The position numbers and the translations under genes are program-made. DNA of 17,042 bases from an uncultured Bacillota bacterium. Its GTDB lineage: Bacteria > Bacillota > Dehalobacteriia > UBA4068. A model generated the notes under the pieces. That model was given only the letters and a program-made list of their open reading frames with translations. It was not told the DNA's origin and did not search any database. Location: assembly GCA_934271085.1 (NCBI GenBank), contig CAKQQU010000033.1, forward strand, positions 1-17,042, in the 5' to 3' direction. This document shows, in pieces, positions 1-7,602 of this stretch (positions are counted from its first letter, which is position 1; each line of letters begins with the position of its first letter).

Positions 1-513
1 ATAAACAGTTTCTTCATGGCTTTGTTTCATTGCCCCAATAATGACTTCGGTGCATTCCTCGCCAACTTTTTTAAGGATTTTTTCGGGCCCTTTATTAAAA
101 AGATAGCTGGTATAGCTGCCTTCCGGGCGCTGTTCCCTGCGCTGCTGCAGCAAAGAGTAAAGCCCATCCACCGTAAACCCGCTGTCATTTCCTTCCTGCA
201 GGGGCTGAAAAAAACAGGATTCTTTACCGGTATGACATGCCGGGCCCTTTTTTATTACTTTGGCCAGCAGAGAATCGCCATCGCAATCCGCGGTAAGGGA
301 TACCAATTCCTGGGTATTGCCGCTGGTTTCCCCCTTGCGCCACAATTCCTGACGGCTGCGGGACCAGAAGCAGGTACGCTTTTCCTTAAGGGTTATGTCC
401 ACGCTCTCTTTATTCATATATGCCAGCATCAATACCTTATCGCTTTTGGCATCCTGTACCACACAGGGAATAAGCCCCTTGGCGTCATATTTAAGATCAT
501 CGCTTTTAATCAT
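1..513 (-). CDS. hisI: HisI-HisE fusion, phosphoribosyl-AMP cyclohydrolase / phosphoribosyl-ATP pyrophosphatase (3' end cut by window edge)
   Basis: This bifunctional cytoplasmic enzyme of histidine synthesis hydrolyses PR-ATP to PR-AMP (HisE part) and opens the adenine ring (HisI part). I read 171 codons from the ATG at 513 with no stop before the edge. The HisI domain fills about residues 1-108: W58-R-K-G-E-T-S-G-N, the metal-binding D76-C-D-G-D, and C93-H-T-G-K-E-S-C100, which with C77 match the family's metal-binding cysteines. After a short linker a HisE domain begins near residue 115, with K-K-V-G-E-E-C-T-E at 148-156 carrying the acidic Mg-binding residues. Only about the first half of HisE lies in the window. 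A GGGGGGA-type SD precedes the ATG. The gene lies 19 bp after hisF and is the last his gene visible. Whether HisE is intact past the edge cannot be seen. Confidence 0.95.
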   Translation of the reverse strand, partial: MIKSDDLKYDAKGLIPCVVQDAKSDKVLMLAYMNKESVDITLKEKRTCFWSRSRQELWRKGETSGNTQELVSLTADCDGDSLLAKVIKKGPACHTGKESCFFQPLQEGNDSGFTVDGLYSLLQQRREQRPEGSYTSYLFNKGPEKILKKVGEECTEVIIGAMKQSHEETVY

Positions 514-532
514 TTCATTTTCCCCCCGCATT

Positions 533-1288
533 TTATAAACGCACCGGTATATTGGAATCATGCAGATATTTTTTTAATTCTCCTATCTCCAACTGCCGGA
601 AATGAAAAATACTGGCCGCCAGCCCTGCATCAATACCCGGCAAAGCAAACAGTTTTAAAAAATCTTCCTTACAGCCGGCGCCGCCGCTGGCCACTATGGG
701 TATGCTCACCACCTGAGATATGGCCTGCAGCATGGGCAGATCAAAACCCCTGCGTACGCCGTCCGCATCTATACTGTTAATGACCAGCTCCCCTGCTCCC
801 AGATGCTGTCCCTGCTCAGCCCAGGCAAGGGCATCCAGGCCGGTGTCTTCCCTGCCGCCTTTGGCAAACACATGATACCCGCCTTCTACCCTGGCCACAT
901 CCATGGAAAGGACTACGCATTGAGAGCCGTACTTTTCCGCAGCTGCAGCTATCAGTTGGGGATCAGCTATAGCGCCGGAATTAACGCTGACTTTATCTGC
1001 CCCGGCTTTAAGGACCCGGTCAAAATCCCCAAGGGAACTGATGGCGCCCCCCACGGTCAAAGGAATAAATATTTGGGAAGCTACTTTGCGCAGGAGATCC
1101 GTAAAAATAGACCTTCCCTCCACACTGGCGGTAATATCATAAAAAACCAGTTCGTCCGCTCCCGAATCGTTATAAAAACGGGCCAGCTCCACCGGATCAT
1201 CAACCTGCCGGATATCTTTGAACCTGATCCCTTTTACTACCCTGCCGGCCCTAATATCAAGACAAGGCACTATTCTTTTAGTCAGCAT
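533..1288 (-). CDS. hisF: Imidazole glycerol phosphate synthase, cyclase subunit HisF
   Basis: HisF condenses PRFAR with ammonia supplied by HisH, giving imidazole glycerol phosphate and AICAR. The 251-residue product is the normal family length for a single (beta/alpha)8 barrel. The two catalytic aspartates sit at the canonical positions: D11 in C-L-D-I and D130 in S-M-D-V-A-R. Phosphate-binding loops are visible at V79-G-G and S201-G-G-A-G, and the barrel ends with the usual A-A-S-I-F-H-F and E-I-G-E-L-K-K segments. The ATG overlaps the hisA stop by one base (TAATG), so translation is probably coupled. Its partner HisH is encoded two genes upstream in the same operon. The identification is secure and I see nothing abnormal. 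Confidence 0.98.
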   Translation of the reverse strand: MLTKRIVPCLDIRAGRVVKGIRFKDIRQVDDPVELARFYNDSGADELVFYDITASVEGRSIFTDLLRKVASQIFIPLTVGGAISSLGDFDRVLKAGADKVSVNSGAIADPQLIAAAAEKYGSQCVVLSMDVARVEGGYHVFAKGGREDTGLDALAWAEQGQHLGAGELVINSIDADGVRRGFDLPMLQAISQVVSIPIVASGGAGCKEDFLKLFALPGIDAGLAASIFHFRQLEIGELKKYLHDSNIPVRL

Positions 1289-2010
1289 TATCTTTCTCCT
1301 TCAGCTACAGCAAGCACATCAGCCAGTTTCAAAGTTCCGTTATACAGCGCCTTTCCCAAAATGGCGGCATCAATGCCCATATTCCGCAGGGCGGCTATTT
1401 CCTTAAGGCTGCTGATACCGCCGGATGCGGTTATCCGCAATCCTTCTATACGGCTCAGCTTCTCATAAGCCGCCATATTGCAGCCTTCCATAGCTCCGTC
1501 CCGGGATATATCCGTATATATCACGGCTTCCACGCCCAGCTCCTGCAATTCCCGGCAAAAGCTGTAACTATCCTGACCGCTGGTATGCAGCCAGCCTTCC
1601 ACAGCCACCTTGCCATCCCTGGCGTCAACGCCCACCGCCAAACGGGAACCGTAAAGCTCCACCGCCTGCTGTAAAAGCCCCCTATTCTGCAAAGCGGCAG
1701 TGCCCAATATTACCCTGCCTGCCCCATAGGTAAGATAACTTTGTATGCTTTCCAGAGTGCGAATACCGCCGCCTACCTCGCTGAAAAAGCCGGGAGCAGC
1801 AGTCAGCCTGCTGATAAGGGCAAAGTTTACCGGATAGCCGTCTTTAGCGCCGTCCAGATCCACAATATGCACATGATCCGCTCCGTCGGCAGCAAAGGAA
1901 GCAAGCGCTTCAAAGGGAGTTTGGCTATAAGTACACATCTGACCATAATCGCCATATTTAAGACGTACTACTTTGCCATCTTTGATATCAATGGCGGGAA
2001 ATATTTTCAT
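1288..2010 (-). CDS. hisA: ProFAR isomerase HisA
   Basis: HisA performs the Amadori rearrangement of ProFAR to PRFAR, the substrate of HisF-HisH. The product is a 240-residue (beta/alpha)8 barrel related to HisF. The catalytic pair is visible as D8 in P-A-I-D-I and D129 in G-V-D-A-R-D-G. Phosphate-binding motifs are G-G-G-I-R near 80-84 and S-G-G-I-S near the C-terminus. An in-frame GTG at 2016 would add two residues and overlap the hisH stop (GTGA). It lies only one base from the AGGGGG ribosome site, whereas the ATG at 2010 is seven bases away, so I choose the ATG. That start lies two bases after the hisH stop. The 3' end overlaps hisF by one base. Confidence 0.97.
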   Translation of the reverse strand: MKIFPAIDIKDGKVVRLKYGDYGQMCTYSQTPFEALASFAADGADHVHIVDLDGAKDGYPVNFALISRLTAAPGFFSEVGGGIRTLESIQSYLTYGAGRVILGTAALQNRGLLQQAVELYGSRLAVGVDARDGKVAVEGWLHTSGQDSYSFCRELQELGVEAVIYTDISRDGAMEGCNMAAYEKLSRIEGLRITASGGISSLKEIAALRNMGIDAAILGKALYNGTLKLADVLAVAEGER

Positions 2011-2012
2011 TG

Positions 2013-2636
2013 TCACACCCCCTGTAAATAGGAGTTCAGAATATCCAGACCGGCTTTACCGCTTTTTTCCGGATGGAACTGGCAGCCAAATACATTATCG
2101 CGCCAGACTACTGCAGGCACAATCACATCATAATCAACAGCAGCGGCCAACACCTGATCGCACTCTGCAGCATAAAAAGAATGGACAAAATAGACAAAAT
2201 CACCCTGGCTGCTCTTTTGCAGTATCGGACAATCTTTACGCCTGATATCCAGACTGTTCCAGCCCATCTGAGGTACTTTAAGCCGGCTGCCTTTCTTTGC
2301 CAGATCATCTGCCAGCGATATAATCCTGCCGGGCAGCAGACCCAGTCCCCGATGGCAGCCGAATTCCCGGCTTTCGTCAAAAAGCAGCTGCATACCCAGG
2401 CAAATACCCATCAAAGGTTTACCGGCATATGCCTGCTCTTGTAAAATGCCCGTAAGCCCCAGTTGGTTTAAACGGGCCATAGCGTCCCCAAAGGCGCCTA
2501 CACCCGGCAGTATCAGTTTATCCGCCGCCTGAATGCGGGAAGGGTCAGCGGTGACTTCTGCCTCAGCACCCAGATAACGCAGGGAACTGATCAGGCTGAA
2601 AAGGTTTCCCAGACCGTAATCTACTACTGCTATCAT
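2013..2636 (-). CDS. hisH: Imidazole glycerol phosphate synthase, glutaminase subunit HisH
   Basis: HisH hydrolyses glutamine and channels ammonia to HisF. The 207-residue product is a class I glutamine amidotransferase. The nucleophile is C79 in G-I-C-L-G-M-Q, and the rest of the triad is H188 and E190 in Q-F-H-P-E-K-S-G. The oxyanion-strand motif P-G-V-G-A-F-G lies at 44-50. The reading frame stays open upstream to 2801, but that part lies over hisB and has no family similarity. The ATG at 2636 starts the typical M-I-A-V-V-D-Y-G-L-G-N, has an AAAGGA SD 8 nt upstream, and overlaps the hisB stop as ATGA. That overlap suggests translational coupling. Identification is secure. Confidence 0.97.
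   Translation of the reverse strand: MIAVVDYGLGNLFSLISSLRYLGAEAEVTADPSRIQAADKLILPGVGAFGDAMARLNQLGLTGILQEQAYAGKPLMGICLGMQLLFDESREFGCHRGLGLLPGRIISLADDLAKKGSRLKVPQMGWNSLDIRRKDCPILQKSSQGDFVYFVHSFYAAECDQVLAAAVDYDVIVPAVVWRDNVFGCQFHPEKSGKAGLDILNSYLQGV
2018..2023 (-). promoter_or_regulatory. Ribosome binding site of hisA that decides its start
   Basis: On the minus strand AGGGGG lies 7 nt before the ATG at 2010 but only 1 nt before the in-frame GTG at 2016. The spacing therefore favours the ATG. The site lies inside the last codons of hisH. Confidence 0.7.
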
Positions 2637-3220
2637 TTGATCGTTCCTTTCGTGGATGGGATCTGGCCTGCTTTGGTCTGATCCAATGCAGCCGCCATGG
2701 ACAAAGCCCGGGCGCAGGCCTTGAATATACCTTCGATTATATGATGAGTATTTTCTCCCGCCAGCTGACGGATATGAAGAGTTATGCCGGATTCCCGACA
2801 AAAGGCCAGCCAGAACTCTTTTACCAGCTCAGTATCAAATTCGCCTACTCTGTAAGAAGGCAACTGCGCGTCAAAACAAAGCATACCCCGGCCGCTGATA
2901 TCCACAGATACCAGCAGCAGAGCCTCATCCATGGGCAGAACCAGCCAGCCGTAACGGCATATACCGCTTCTGTCTCCCAGCGCTTTATCAAACGCCCGGC
3001 CAAGAACAATGCCTATATCCTCGCAGCTATGATGAAAATCCACCTGCGTATCCCCTTGGCAGTTCAGCTCCAGGCCAAAACCTCCATGGGCTGCCAGAAG
3101 CTGCAGCATATGGTCAAAAAAGCCATTGCCGCTATCTATAGCGCTCCTGCCGCCATCCAGATTAAGCTCCAATGATATTTTAGTCTCTGCGGTATTTCTT
3201 ACTATCTTCGCCTGACGCAT
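2633..3220 (-). CDS. hisB: Imidazoleglycerol-phosphate dehydratase HisB (dehydratase only)
   Basis: HisB dehydrates imidazole glycerol phosphate to imidazole acetol phosphate, using two manganese ions. The 195-residue product is the monofunctional form, with no N-terminal histidinol-phosphate phosphatase domain, so that activity must be encoded elsewhere. The metal-binding repeats are visible: G-F-F-D-H-M-L at 33-39, H-H-S-C-E-D-I-G at 63-70, and the matching E-N-T-H-H-I-I-E-G-I-F-K at 156-167. S-T-K-G lies near the end. The first histidine motif reads D-F-H-H-S-C-E-D where many relatives have a D-D-H-H-T-x-E-D form, but the metal ligands are kept. A strong AAGGAGAG SD lies 9 nt before the ATG. 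A 33-bp gap follows hisC, the largest gap in this operon. Confidence 0.97.
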   Translation of the reverse strand: MRQAKIVRNTAETKISLELNLDGGRSAIDSGNGFFDHMLQLLAAHGGFGLELNCQGDTQVDFHHSCEDIGIVLGRAFDKALGDRSGICRYGWLVLPMDEALLLVSVDISGRGMLCFDAQLPSYRVGEFDTELVKEFWLAFCRESGITLHIRQLAGENTHHIIEGIFKACARALSMAAALDQTKAGQIPSTKGTIK

Positions 3221-3253
3221 GATCTATCTCTCCTTTATCTTAACTATTCCGTA

Positions 3254-4318
3254 TCATGCTTTTGCCAAAATTTCTTTGGTAGCCTTGAGCAGTATCTGGT
3301 TATCTTCATAAGTGCCGATGCTGATACGCAGATAATTGGCTATACGCTCCTTGGAAAAATAACGGGTAATTACCCCATAATCCCGCAAGCTCTTAAACCA
3401 ATCCGCAGCAGATAACCGGGGATGCGCTCCCGCAAAAATAAAATTGGCCTCACTGTCAGTAATGGAAAATCCCAGCTTTCTCAGGTCTGCCGTTACCCGC
3501 TGCCGCTCAGCTACCACCTTATCCCGGCATTCCCGGAAATAATCCTGATCCTGCAGCGCCGCAGCAGCCACAGCCGCACTGAGCCGGTTTACATTATAAG
3601 GGTTAAAGCTGTATTTAAGCTTCTGCAGATCGGCTATAAGTTCAGGAGAACCCAGGGCAAAGCCGATCCTGACCCCTGCCAGAGAATAACCTTTGGACAA
3701 AGTACGCACTATCAGCAGATTATCATATTCCGCCAGCAGTGGCAAGGCGTTTTCCGCGGCAAAATCCGCATAAGCCTCATCCACGATGACCAGCCTGTTT
3801 TTGTCTGCCGCCAAAAGCTGCCGCAACTGCTTATTGCCAAGCCCCAGCCCGGTAGGCGCATTGGGCGACGCCAGCAGCAGGGTGCCTTTCTGATCCAGAT
3901 AATCAGCTATATCCAGGGTAAAATCATCTTTAAGGGGTATTGTTCTGTATTCCGCCCCATAAAAATCTGCCCACACCTGATAAAATCCGTAGCTGATATC
4001 AGCAAAGCTGAATCCTCCGGAGCCAAAGGCCTGAAAGCACAAGGCCAATATCTCATCGCTGCCATTGCCTGCCAACACCTGCTCAGGCTCGATCCCCCAT
4101 GCTCCGGCCGCTGTCTGACGCAATTCCCCTGCATCAGGATGGGGATAAAGCCGCAGCTGCGCCGGGTCAAGATCAGCAAGCACCTGCCGCACCCCAGGAG
4201 AAGGAGGATAAGGGTTCTCGTTGGTATTAAGTTTAACCAGTCGCCGGATATTGCGGGGCTGTTCCCCCGGCACATAGGGCTCCAGCTTTTCCAGTCGCGG
4301 GTCAAGAAACCGGCTCAT
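3254..4318 (-). CDS. hisC: Histidinol-phosphate aminotransferase HisC
   Basis: HisC is a PLP enzyme that transaminates imidazole acetol phosphate with glutamate, giving L-histidinol phosphate. The 354-residue product is a fold type I class I/II aminotransferase. Visible residues are N34-E-N-P-Y-P in the N-terminal arm, N153 in S-P-N-A-P-T-G, D180 and Y183 in V-D-E-A-Y, the PLP lysine K209 in S-K-G-Y-S-L-A-G, R217 just after it, and the C-terminal R-I-S-I-G-T arginine. The frame is open upstream to 4405, but that part is the hisD 3' end in another frame. The ATG at 4318 overlaps the hisD stop by one base (TGATG). Its place between hisD and hisB supports the histidine role over other aminotransferase duties. 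Confidence 0.96.
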   Translation of the reverse strand: MSRFLDPRLEKLEPYVPGEQPRNIRRLVKLNTNENPYPPSPGVRQVLADLDPAQLRLYPHPDAGELRQTAAGAWGIEPEQVLAGNGSDEILALCFQAFGSGGFSFADISYGFYQVWADFYGAEYRTIPLKDDFTLDIADYLDQKGTLLLASPNAPTGLGLGNKQLRQLLAADKNRLVIVDEAYADFAAENALPLLAEYDNLLIVRTLSKGYSLAGVRIGFALGSPELIADLQKLKYSFNPYNVNRLSAAVAAAALQDQDYFRECRDKVVAERQRVTADLRKLGFSITDSEANFIFAGAHPRLSAADWFKSLRDYGVITRYFSKERIANYLRISIGTYEDNQILLKATKEILAKA

Positions 4319-5601
4319 CAGGATTCCTCCTCTCGCACAGCGATGCTGGCTGCATGGGCTGACAACCCCTCCCGCAGAGCAAAACAGCGCACCTTGGGGC
4401 TGCATTTTTCCAAAGCCTCAGGAGTGTAATAAAGATAGCTGCTGCGCTTGCGGAAATCATCCACCGAAAGCGGGCTGCAGCAGGCTGCCAGCCCCATGGT
4501 AGGAAGCACATGATTGGGACCTGCCCAGTAATCACCCAAAGGTTCCGGAGTATGATATCCCAAAAAAATGCTGCCTGCATTATTTACCTTTTCCAGAATG
4601 TCAAAAGGATTTCCCACTGCCAGCTCAAGATGTTCCGGGGCAAAAGAATCAGCAAGATCAAGGGCTTCTTCCATACTTTCAGCCACAATAATGGCCCCCT
4701 GATTATCTATGGAAGCGGCGGCAATATCAGCCCTGGACAGCAAGGCCAGTTGACGGCAAAGCTCAGAGCGGACGGATTCCGCCTGCTCCTGGGAAAAGCA
4801 AATAAGTATGGCGGAAGAAAGTTTATCGTGTTCTGCCTGAGAAAGCATATCCGCAGCCAGCCAGGAAGATTTAGCTCCTTTGTCAGCTATGATCAGGATC
4901 TCGCTGGGGCCGGCTATCATATCGATAGCGCATACGCCGTAAACCTGTTTTTTGGCAGTAGCCACATAAATATTTCCGGGGCCGACTATTTTGGATACCC
5001 TGGGTATACTCTCGGTTCCGTAGGCCAAAGCAGCTATAGCCTGAGCGCCGCCTACTTTGTATATATCCGTGACCCCGGCTATTGTGGCCGCTGCCAGGAT
5101 ATCAGCGCTGACAGAGCCATCGGGGCCGGGAGGCGTGACCATAACTATACTGCGGCAGCCGGCTAAAACTGCAGGTATGGCATTCATCAGCACACTGGAA
5201 GGGTAAGCGGCCGTGCCGCCGGGAACATAAATCCCCACTTTTTCTATGGGGGTGAAGCGCTGTCCCAGAACTATACCGTCGTCACCATTCAATAAAACAT
5301 TATCCCGCAGCTGGGCTCTGTGATATTTGCGGATATTCTCCGCTGCTTCCTGCAAAATACTGCGGAAGCCCTCATCCACCTCATTCCAGGCAGCCGCAAT
5401 TTCGTATTCGGATACTTTAAGGGATTCCAGCTCCACTTTGTCAAACTGCCGGCAATAGTCCAGCAAAGCTTTATCGCCTTCTTTGCGGACATGGGCAATT
5501 ATTTGGGCAACAGCCTGCTCTACCTTAAGATCCACCGACTGCTCGCCACGATCCCGCAGCCATTTGTCATTGATCTCAGCCGCCTTATAAATACGAATCA
5601 T
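4318..5601 (-). CDS. hisD: Histidinol dehydrogenase HisD
   Basis: HisD is a zinc- and NAD-dependent enzyme that oxidises L-histidinol in two steps to L-histidine, the last reaction of the pathway. The 427-residue length is normal. The zinc and catalytic set is complete: Q255 and H258 in L-S-Q-A-E-H-D, E323 and H324 in P-E-H-L-E-L, D357 in G-D-Y-W-A-G-P-N-H-V, and H416 near the C-terminus. The signature V-G-P-G-N-I-Y-V-A-T-A-K-K lies at 206-218, and I-D-M-I-A-G-P-S-E at 226-234. The ATG overlaps the hisG stop as ATGA, and its own stop overlaps hisC. Coupled translation is likely. Confidence 0.98.
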   Translation of the reverse strand: MIRIYKAAEINDKWLRDRGEQSVDLKVEQAVAQIIAHVRKEGDKALLDYCRQFDKVELESLKVSEYEIAAAWNEVDEGFRSILQEAAENIRKYHRAQLRDNVLLNGDDGIVLGQRFTPIEKVGIYVPGGTAAYPSSVLMNAIPAVLAGCRSIVMVTPPGPDGSVSADILAAATIAGVTDIYKVGGAQAIAALAYGTESIPRVSKIVGPGNIYVATAKKQVYGVCAIDMIAGPSEILIIADKGAKSSWLAADMLSQAEHDKLSSAILICFSQEQAESVRSELCRQLALLSRADIAAASIDNQGAIIVAESMEEALDLADSFAPEHLELAVGNPFDILEKVNNAGSIFLGYHTPEPLGDYWAGPNHVLPTMGLAACCSPLSVDDFRKRSSYLYYTPEALEKCSPKVRCFALREGLSAHAASIAVREEES

Positions 5602-6215
5602 TTTGCCGCCTCCAACTTGTTTTTTATTTCATCTATAATATCACGCTTAAACTGATAACTGCTTTTATTGGCAATCAGCCTGGCGCTGCTGGGCGCGATC
5701 TCCGCTACCACTTCCATATCGTTTTCCCTGAGGGTAGCGCCTGATTCCACTATATCCACTATCACATCGGATAAGCCGATCAACGGGGCAAGCTCAACGC
5801 TGCCATGGAGGATTATTATTTGGATCTGCCTTCCCTGGGAAAGGAAAAAATCTCTGGTAACATTGGGATAGGTGGTAGCCACCCGCAGCGGGCGGCTGGT
5901 ATCGTCATGCCAGCCTTTTGGCGCAGCCTGGGCAAAACGGCATTTGCCGAAACCCAGATCCAACAATTCATAAACGTCAGGGCAGCTTTCCAATATGGTA
6001 TCTCGGCCAGCCACTCCCAAATCCGCCGCGCCGTATTCCACATAACGCACCACGTCGCTGGGTTTAACCAGCATATAGCGGAGCTGCTTTTCCTCATCCA
6101 CAAAAACAAGCTTGCGGTTTTGTTCCTCCATTTTAAGCAGGCCGTAACCTACTGCGGCAAAGCATTGATATGCCTTCTCTCCCAGGCGTCCGGTGGGCAA
6201 AGCTATATTCAGCAT
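5598..6215 (-). CDS. hisG: ATP phosphoribosyltransferase catalytic subunit HisG, short form
   Basis: HisG joins ATP and PRPP in the first committed step and is the usual point of feedback control by histidine. The 205-residue product is the short form that lacks the C-terminal histidine-binding domain and depends on HisZ, which is encoded just upstream. Visible motifs are A-L-P-T-G-R-L at 5-11, the Y-G-A-A-D-L-G-V-A-G-R-D stretch at 61-72, and the PRPP loop V-D-I-V-E-S-G-A-T-L-R-E-N at 153-165. An upstream in-frame ATG at 6233 would add six residues that contain the ribosome site. The ATG at 6215 has AAAGGAG six nt upstream and is preferred. The hisZ stop falls inside the first codons of hisG, a 7-nt overlap. 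Confidence 0.97.
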   Translation of the reverse strand: MLNIALPTGRLGEKAYQCFAAVGYGLLKMEEQNRKLVFVDEEKQLRYMLVKPSDVVRYVEYGAADLGVAGRDTILESCPDVYELLDLGFGKCRFAQAAPKGWHDDTSRPLRVATTYPNVTRDFFLSQGRQIQIIILHGSVELAPLIGLSDVIVDIVESGATLRENDMEVVAEIAPSSARLIANKSSYQFKRDIIDEIKNKLEAAK

Positions 6216-7330
6216 TTGAGCTCCTTTCCACATTCAGCGATCTCCCTGATGCTGCAGATCTTGCGGGCAGTTATATTCTCCGGCGCCTGCCGCTCCGCCC
6301 TTACGCTCCAGCCCTGGCCAACCAAAAAATCCACAGCCTTTCCTACCATTTCGGCAGGTTCATCATCATACAGCAACAGTATATCAATATCATAGTCGCT
6401 GCTGTCAACCTTCATATCCTGTAGCTCGTTAAAATAGAGGGCAAAGCCAAGAGCAGGCTGCTCCTTGCCAAACCGCTGCAGCAGCTTATCATAGCGTCCG
6501 CCGCTCAGCACAGCCCGGGGAAGGCCGCTTATATATCCCTTAAAGACCAGGCCGTTATAATATTCGCCATCATACATCAAAGACGGCTCCGGCCGGATAT
6601 TGCCGCCGAATCCCCGGCTTTCGGCATATGTCAGCAACTTTTCTGCTTCTCTGCAGGCTGATAACATCCGCTGATTTAAACAGGCCTGCTCCATGCCTGC
6701 CAAAGCCAAAGCCGGGTCAGCAGGCAGCGAAGTCAGGATATCAATAGTCTGTAATTCCCTGTCATCCAGCTTTTTGCCGGCAAGCGCCAACTTCATATCC
6801 ACCGCGCTTTTGCGCGATAAGGCTTCGGTAAAATCCTGCTGCTGACGCATATCATCGGTCAGTTGTTCCACAAAGGCGGAAATATAGCCCATATGGCTTA
6901 TCTCCAGAGAATAGGCAGGACTGATTGCTGCTAAGGTTTTGGAAGCCAGTTCCAATACCTCGCACTCGCCGTAAGCAGTATCTCCGCCAATAAATTCCAG
7001 GCCCATCTGCTTCAGCTCCGTAAACTGCTGCGCCCCCGGCAGACGGCGGAAAACATGTTCCGAATAAAACAGCTTTCTGCCATTATGGCCTGTCAAGGCA
7101 TCCTTGGCTATGCTGATGGTGATATCCGGTTTCAGGGCCATCAACCGGCCGTCCAGATCAGTAAAAGTCAGGACGCTTTGGTTTACCAGAAAGTTTTTAT
7201 TTTCCCTGTACAAGTCATATGGTTCGAAAGATGACATTCTGTAATACTGATAACCGTAGGAACGATAAAGCGAACGCAATTCCAGGCTAAGTTTTTCTTC
7301 ACGGGAAATCTTTTCGGAGATCATCTGCAC
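6209..7330 (-). CDS. hisZ: ATP phosphoribosyltransferase regulatory subunit HisZ
   Basis: HisZ is a catalytically inactive histidyl-tRNA synthetase paralogue that forms a hetero-octamer with short HisG and carries the histidine feedback site. The product of about 373 residues shows the class II synthetase-like core: a motif-1-like Y-G-Y-Q-Y-Y, the A-L-K-P-D-I-T strand, motif-2-like F-Y-S-E-H-V-F-R-R-L, and G-G-R-Y-D-K-L-L near the C-terminal third. It is shorter than real HisRS and has no anticodon-binding domain that I can see. The start is uncertain: GTG at 7339, GTG at 7330 and ATG at 7324 are in frame. AAGGGAG lies 8 nt before the GTG at 7330, so I chose that one. It is the first gene of the operon. 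Confidence 0.93.
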   Translation of the reverse strand: MQMISEKISREEKLSLELRSLYRSYGYQYYRMSSFEPYDLYRENKNFLVNQSVLTFTDLDGRLMALKPDITISIAKDALTGHNGRKLFYSEHVFRRLPGAQQFTELKQMGLEFIGGDTAYGECEVLELASKTLAAISPAYSLEISHMGYISAFVEQLTDDMRQQQDFTEALSRKSAVDMKLALAGKKLDDRELQTIDILTSLPADPALALAGMEQACLNQRMLSACREAEKLLTYAESRGFGGNIRPEPSLMYDGEYYNGLVFKGYISGLPRAVLSGGRYDKLLQRFGKEQPALGFALYFNELQDMKVDSSDYDIDILLLYDDEPAEMVGKAVDFLVGQGWSVRAERQAPENITARKICSIREIAECGKELKC

Positions 7331-7338
7331 GACACGCA

Positions 7339-7345
7339 CTCCCTT
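7339..7345 (-). promoter_or_regulatory. Ribosome binding site of hisZ
   Basis: AAGGGAG on the minus strand lies 8 nt before the GTG at 7330, 14 nt before the ATG at 7324, and touches the GTG at 7339. Spacing favours 7330. Confidence 0.55.
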
Positions 7346-7352
7346 AACTCAT

Positions 7353-7397
7353 GATAATCAATTATCTAATATTTCATCTCTCTAGTCAAGTAGATAA
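7353..7397 (-). promoter_or_regulatory. Candidate operator: two inverted repeats over the his promoter
   Basis: Seen directly: TTATCTA at 7362-7368 and its exact inverse TAGATAA at 7391-7397 on the plus strand bracket the core promoter. A second palindrome, GATAAT-CA-ATTATC at 7353-7366, covers the -10 box and start site. The DNA is AT-rich, so chance is possible. I assign no regulator. Confidence 0.35.
7361..7389 (-). promoter_or_regulatory. Sigma-A-type promoter of the his operon
   Basis: On the minus strand TTGACT (7389-7384) is followed after exactly 17 nt by GATAAT (7366-7361). This is close to the vegetative consensus. Transcription would start near 7354, leaving a leader of about 24 nt before hisZ. 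A leader this short excludes a histidine T-box or a His-rich attenuator peptide, so any control must act at the promoter or through HisZ feedback. Confidence 0.75.
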
Positions 7398-7542
7398 CTA
7401 AAGAATTTATTATTTTTCTCTGTTTTTTATTCTATACGGTTAATCTTAATAAAACTAATTATTTGTGTGAATATTAGTTTAAATCTGCTTAATTTAAATT
7501 CCTCTATAAATATATGTTGAAATAAGGCCATATAATAATTTC

Positions 7543-7577
7543 AAAAAAGCACTGGCTGTCAGCAGCCAGTGCTTTTT
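7543..7577 (-). terminator. Rho-independent terminator of the sigma/anti-sigma operon
   Basis: A perfect 10-bp GC-rich stem (GCACTGGCTG at 7549-7558 with CAGCCAGTGC at 7563-7572) has a 4-nt loop and an A-tract on one side and a T-tract on the other. Read on the minus strand it ends in six T and lies 26 bp after the anti-sigma stop. The symmetric tracts would also work on the plus strand, where no gene approaches it. It insulates the his promoter from upstream transcription. Confidence 0.92.
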
Positions 7578-7602
7578 AATCAATACAAATCTGATAAAAA
7601 TT

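Noticed and set aside
16..780. A 254-codon plus-strand frame over hisI and hisF
   Set aside because: Both sides are covered by certain minus-strand genes; the translation resembles no known family.
3422..4429. A 335-codon plus-strand frame over hisC
   Set aside because: It is antisense to hisC, is rich in H, Q and R as a shadow frame, and has no ribosome site or family resemblance.
7350..7358. Two-codon ORF ATG-AGT-TAA in the hisZ leader as an attenuator peptide
   Set aside because: It has no histidine codons and no alternative hairpins, and is most likely chance.
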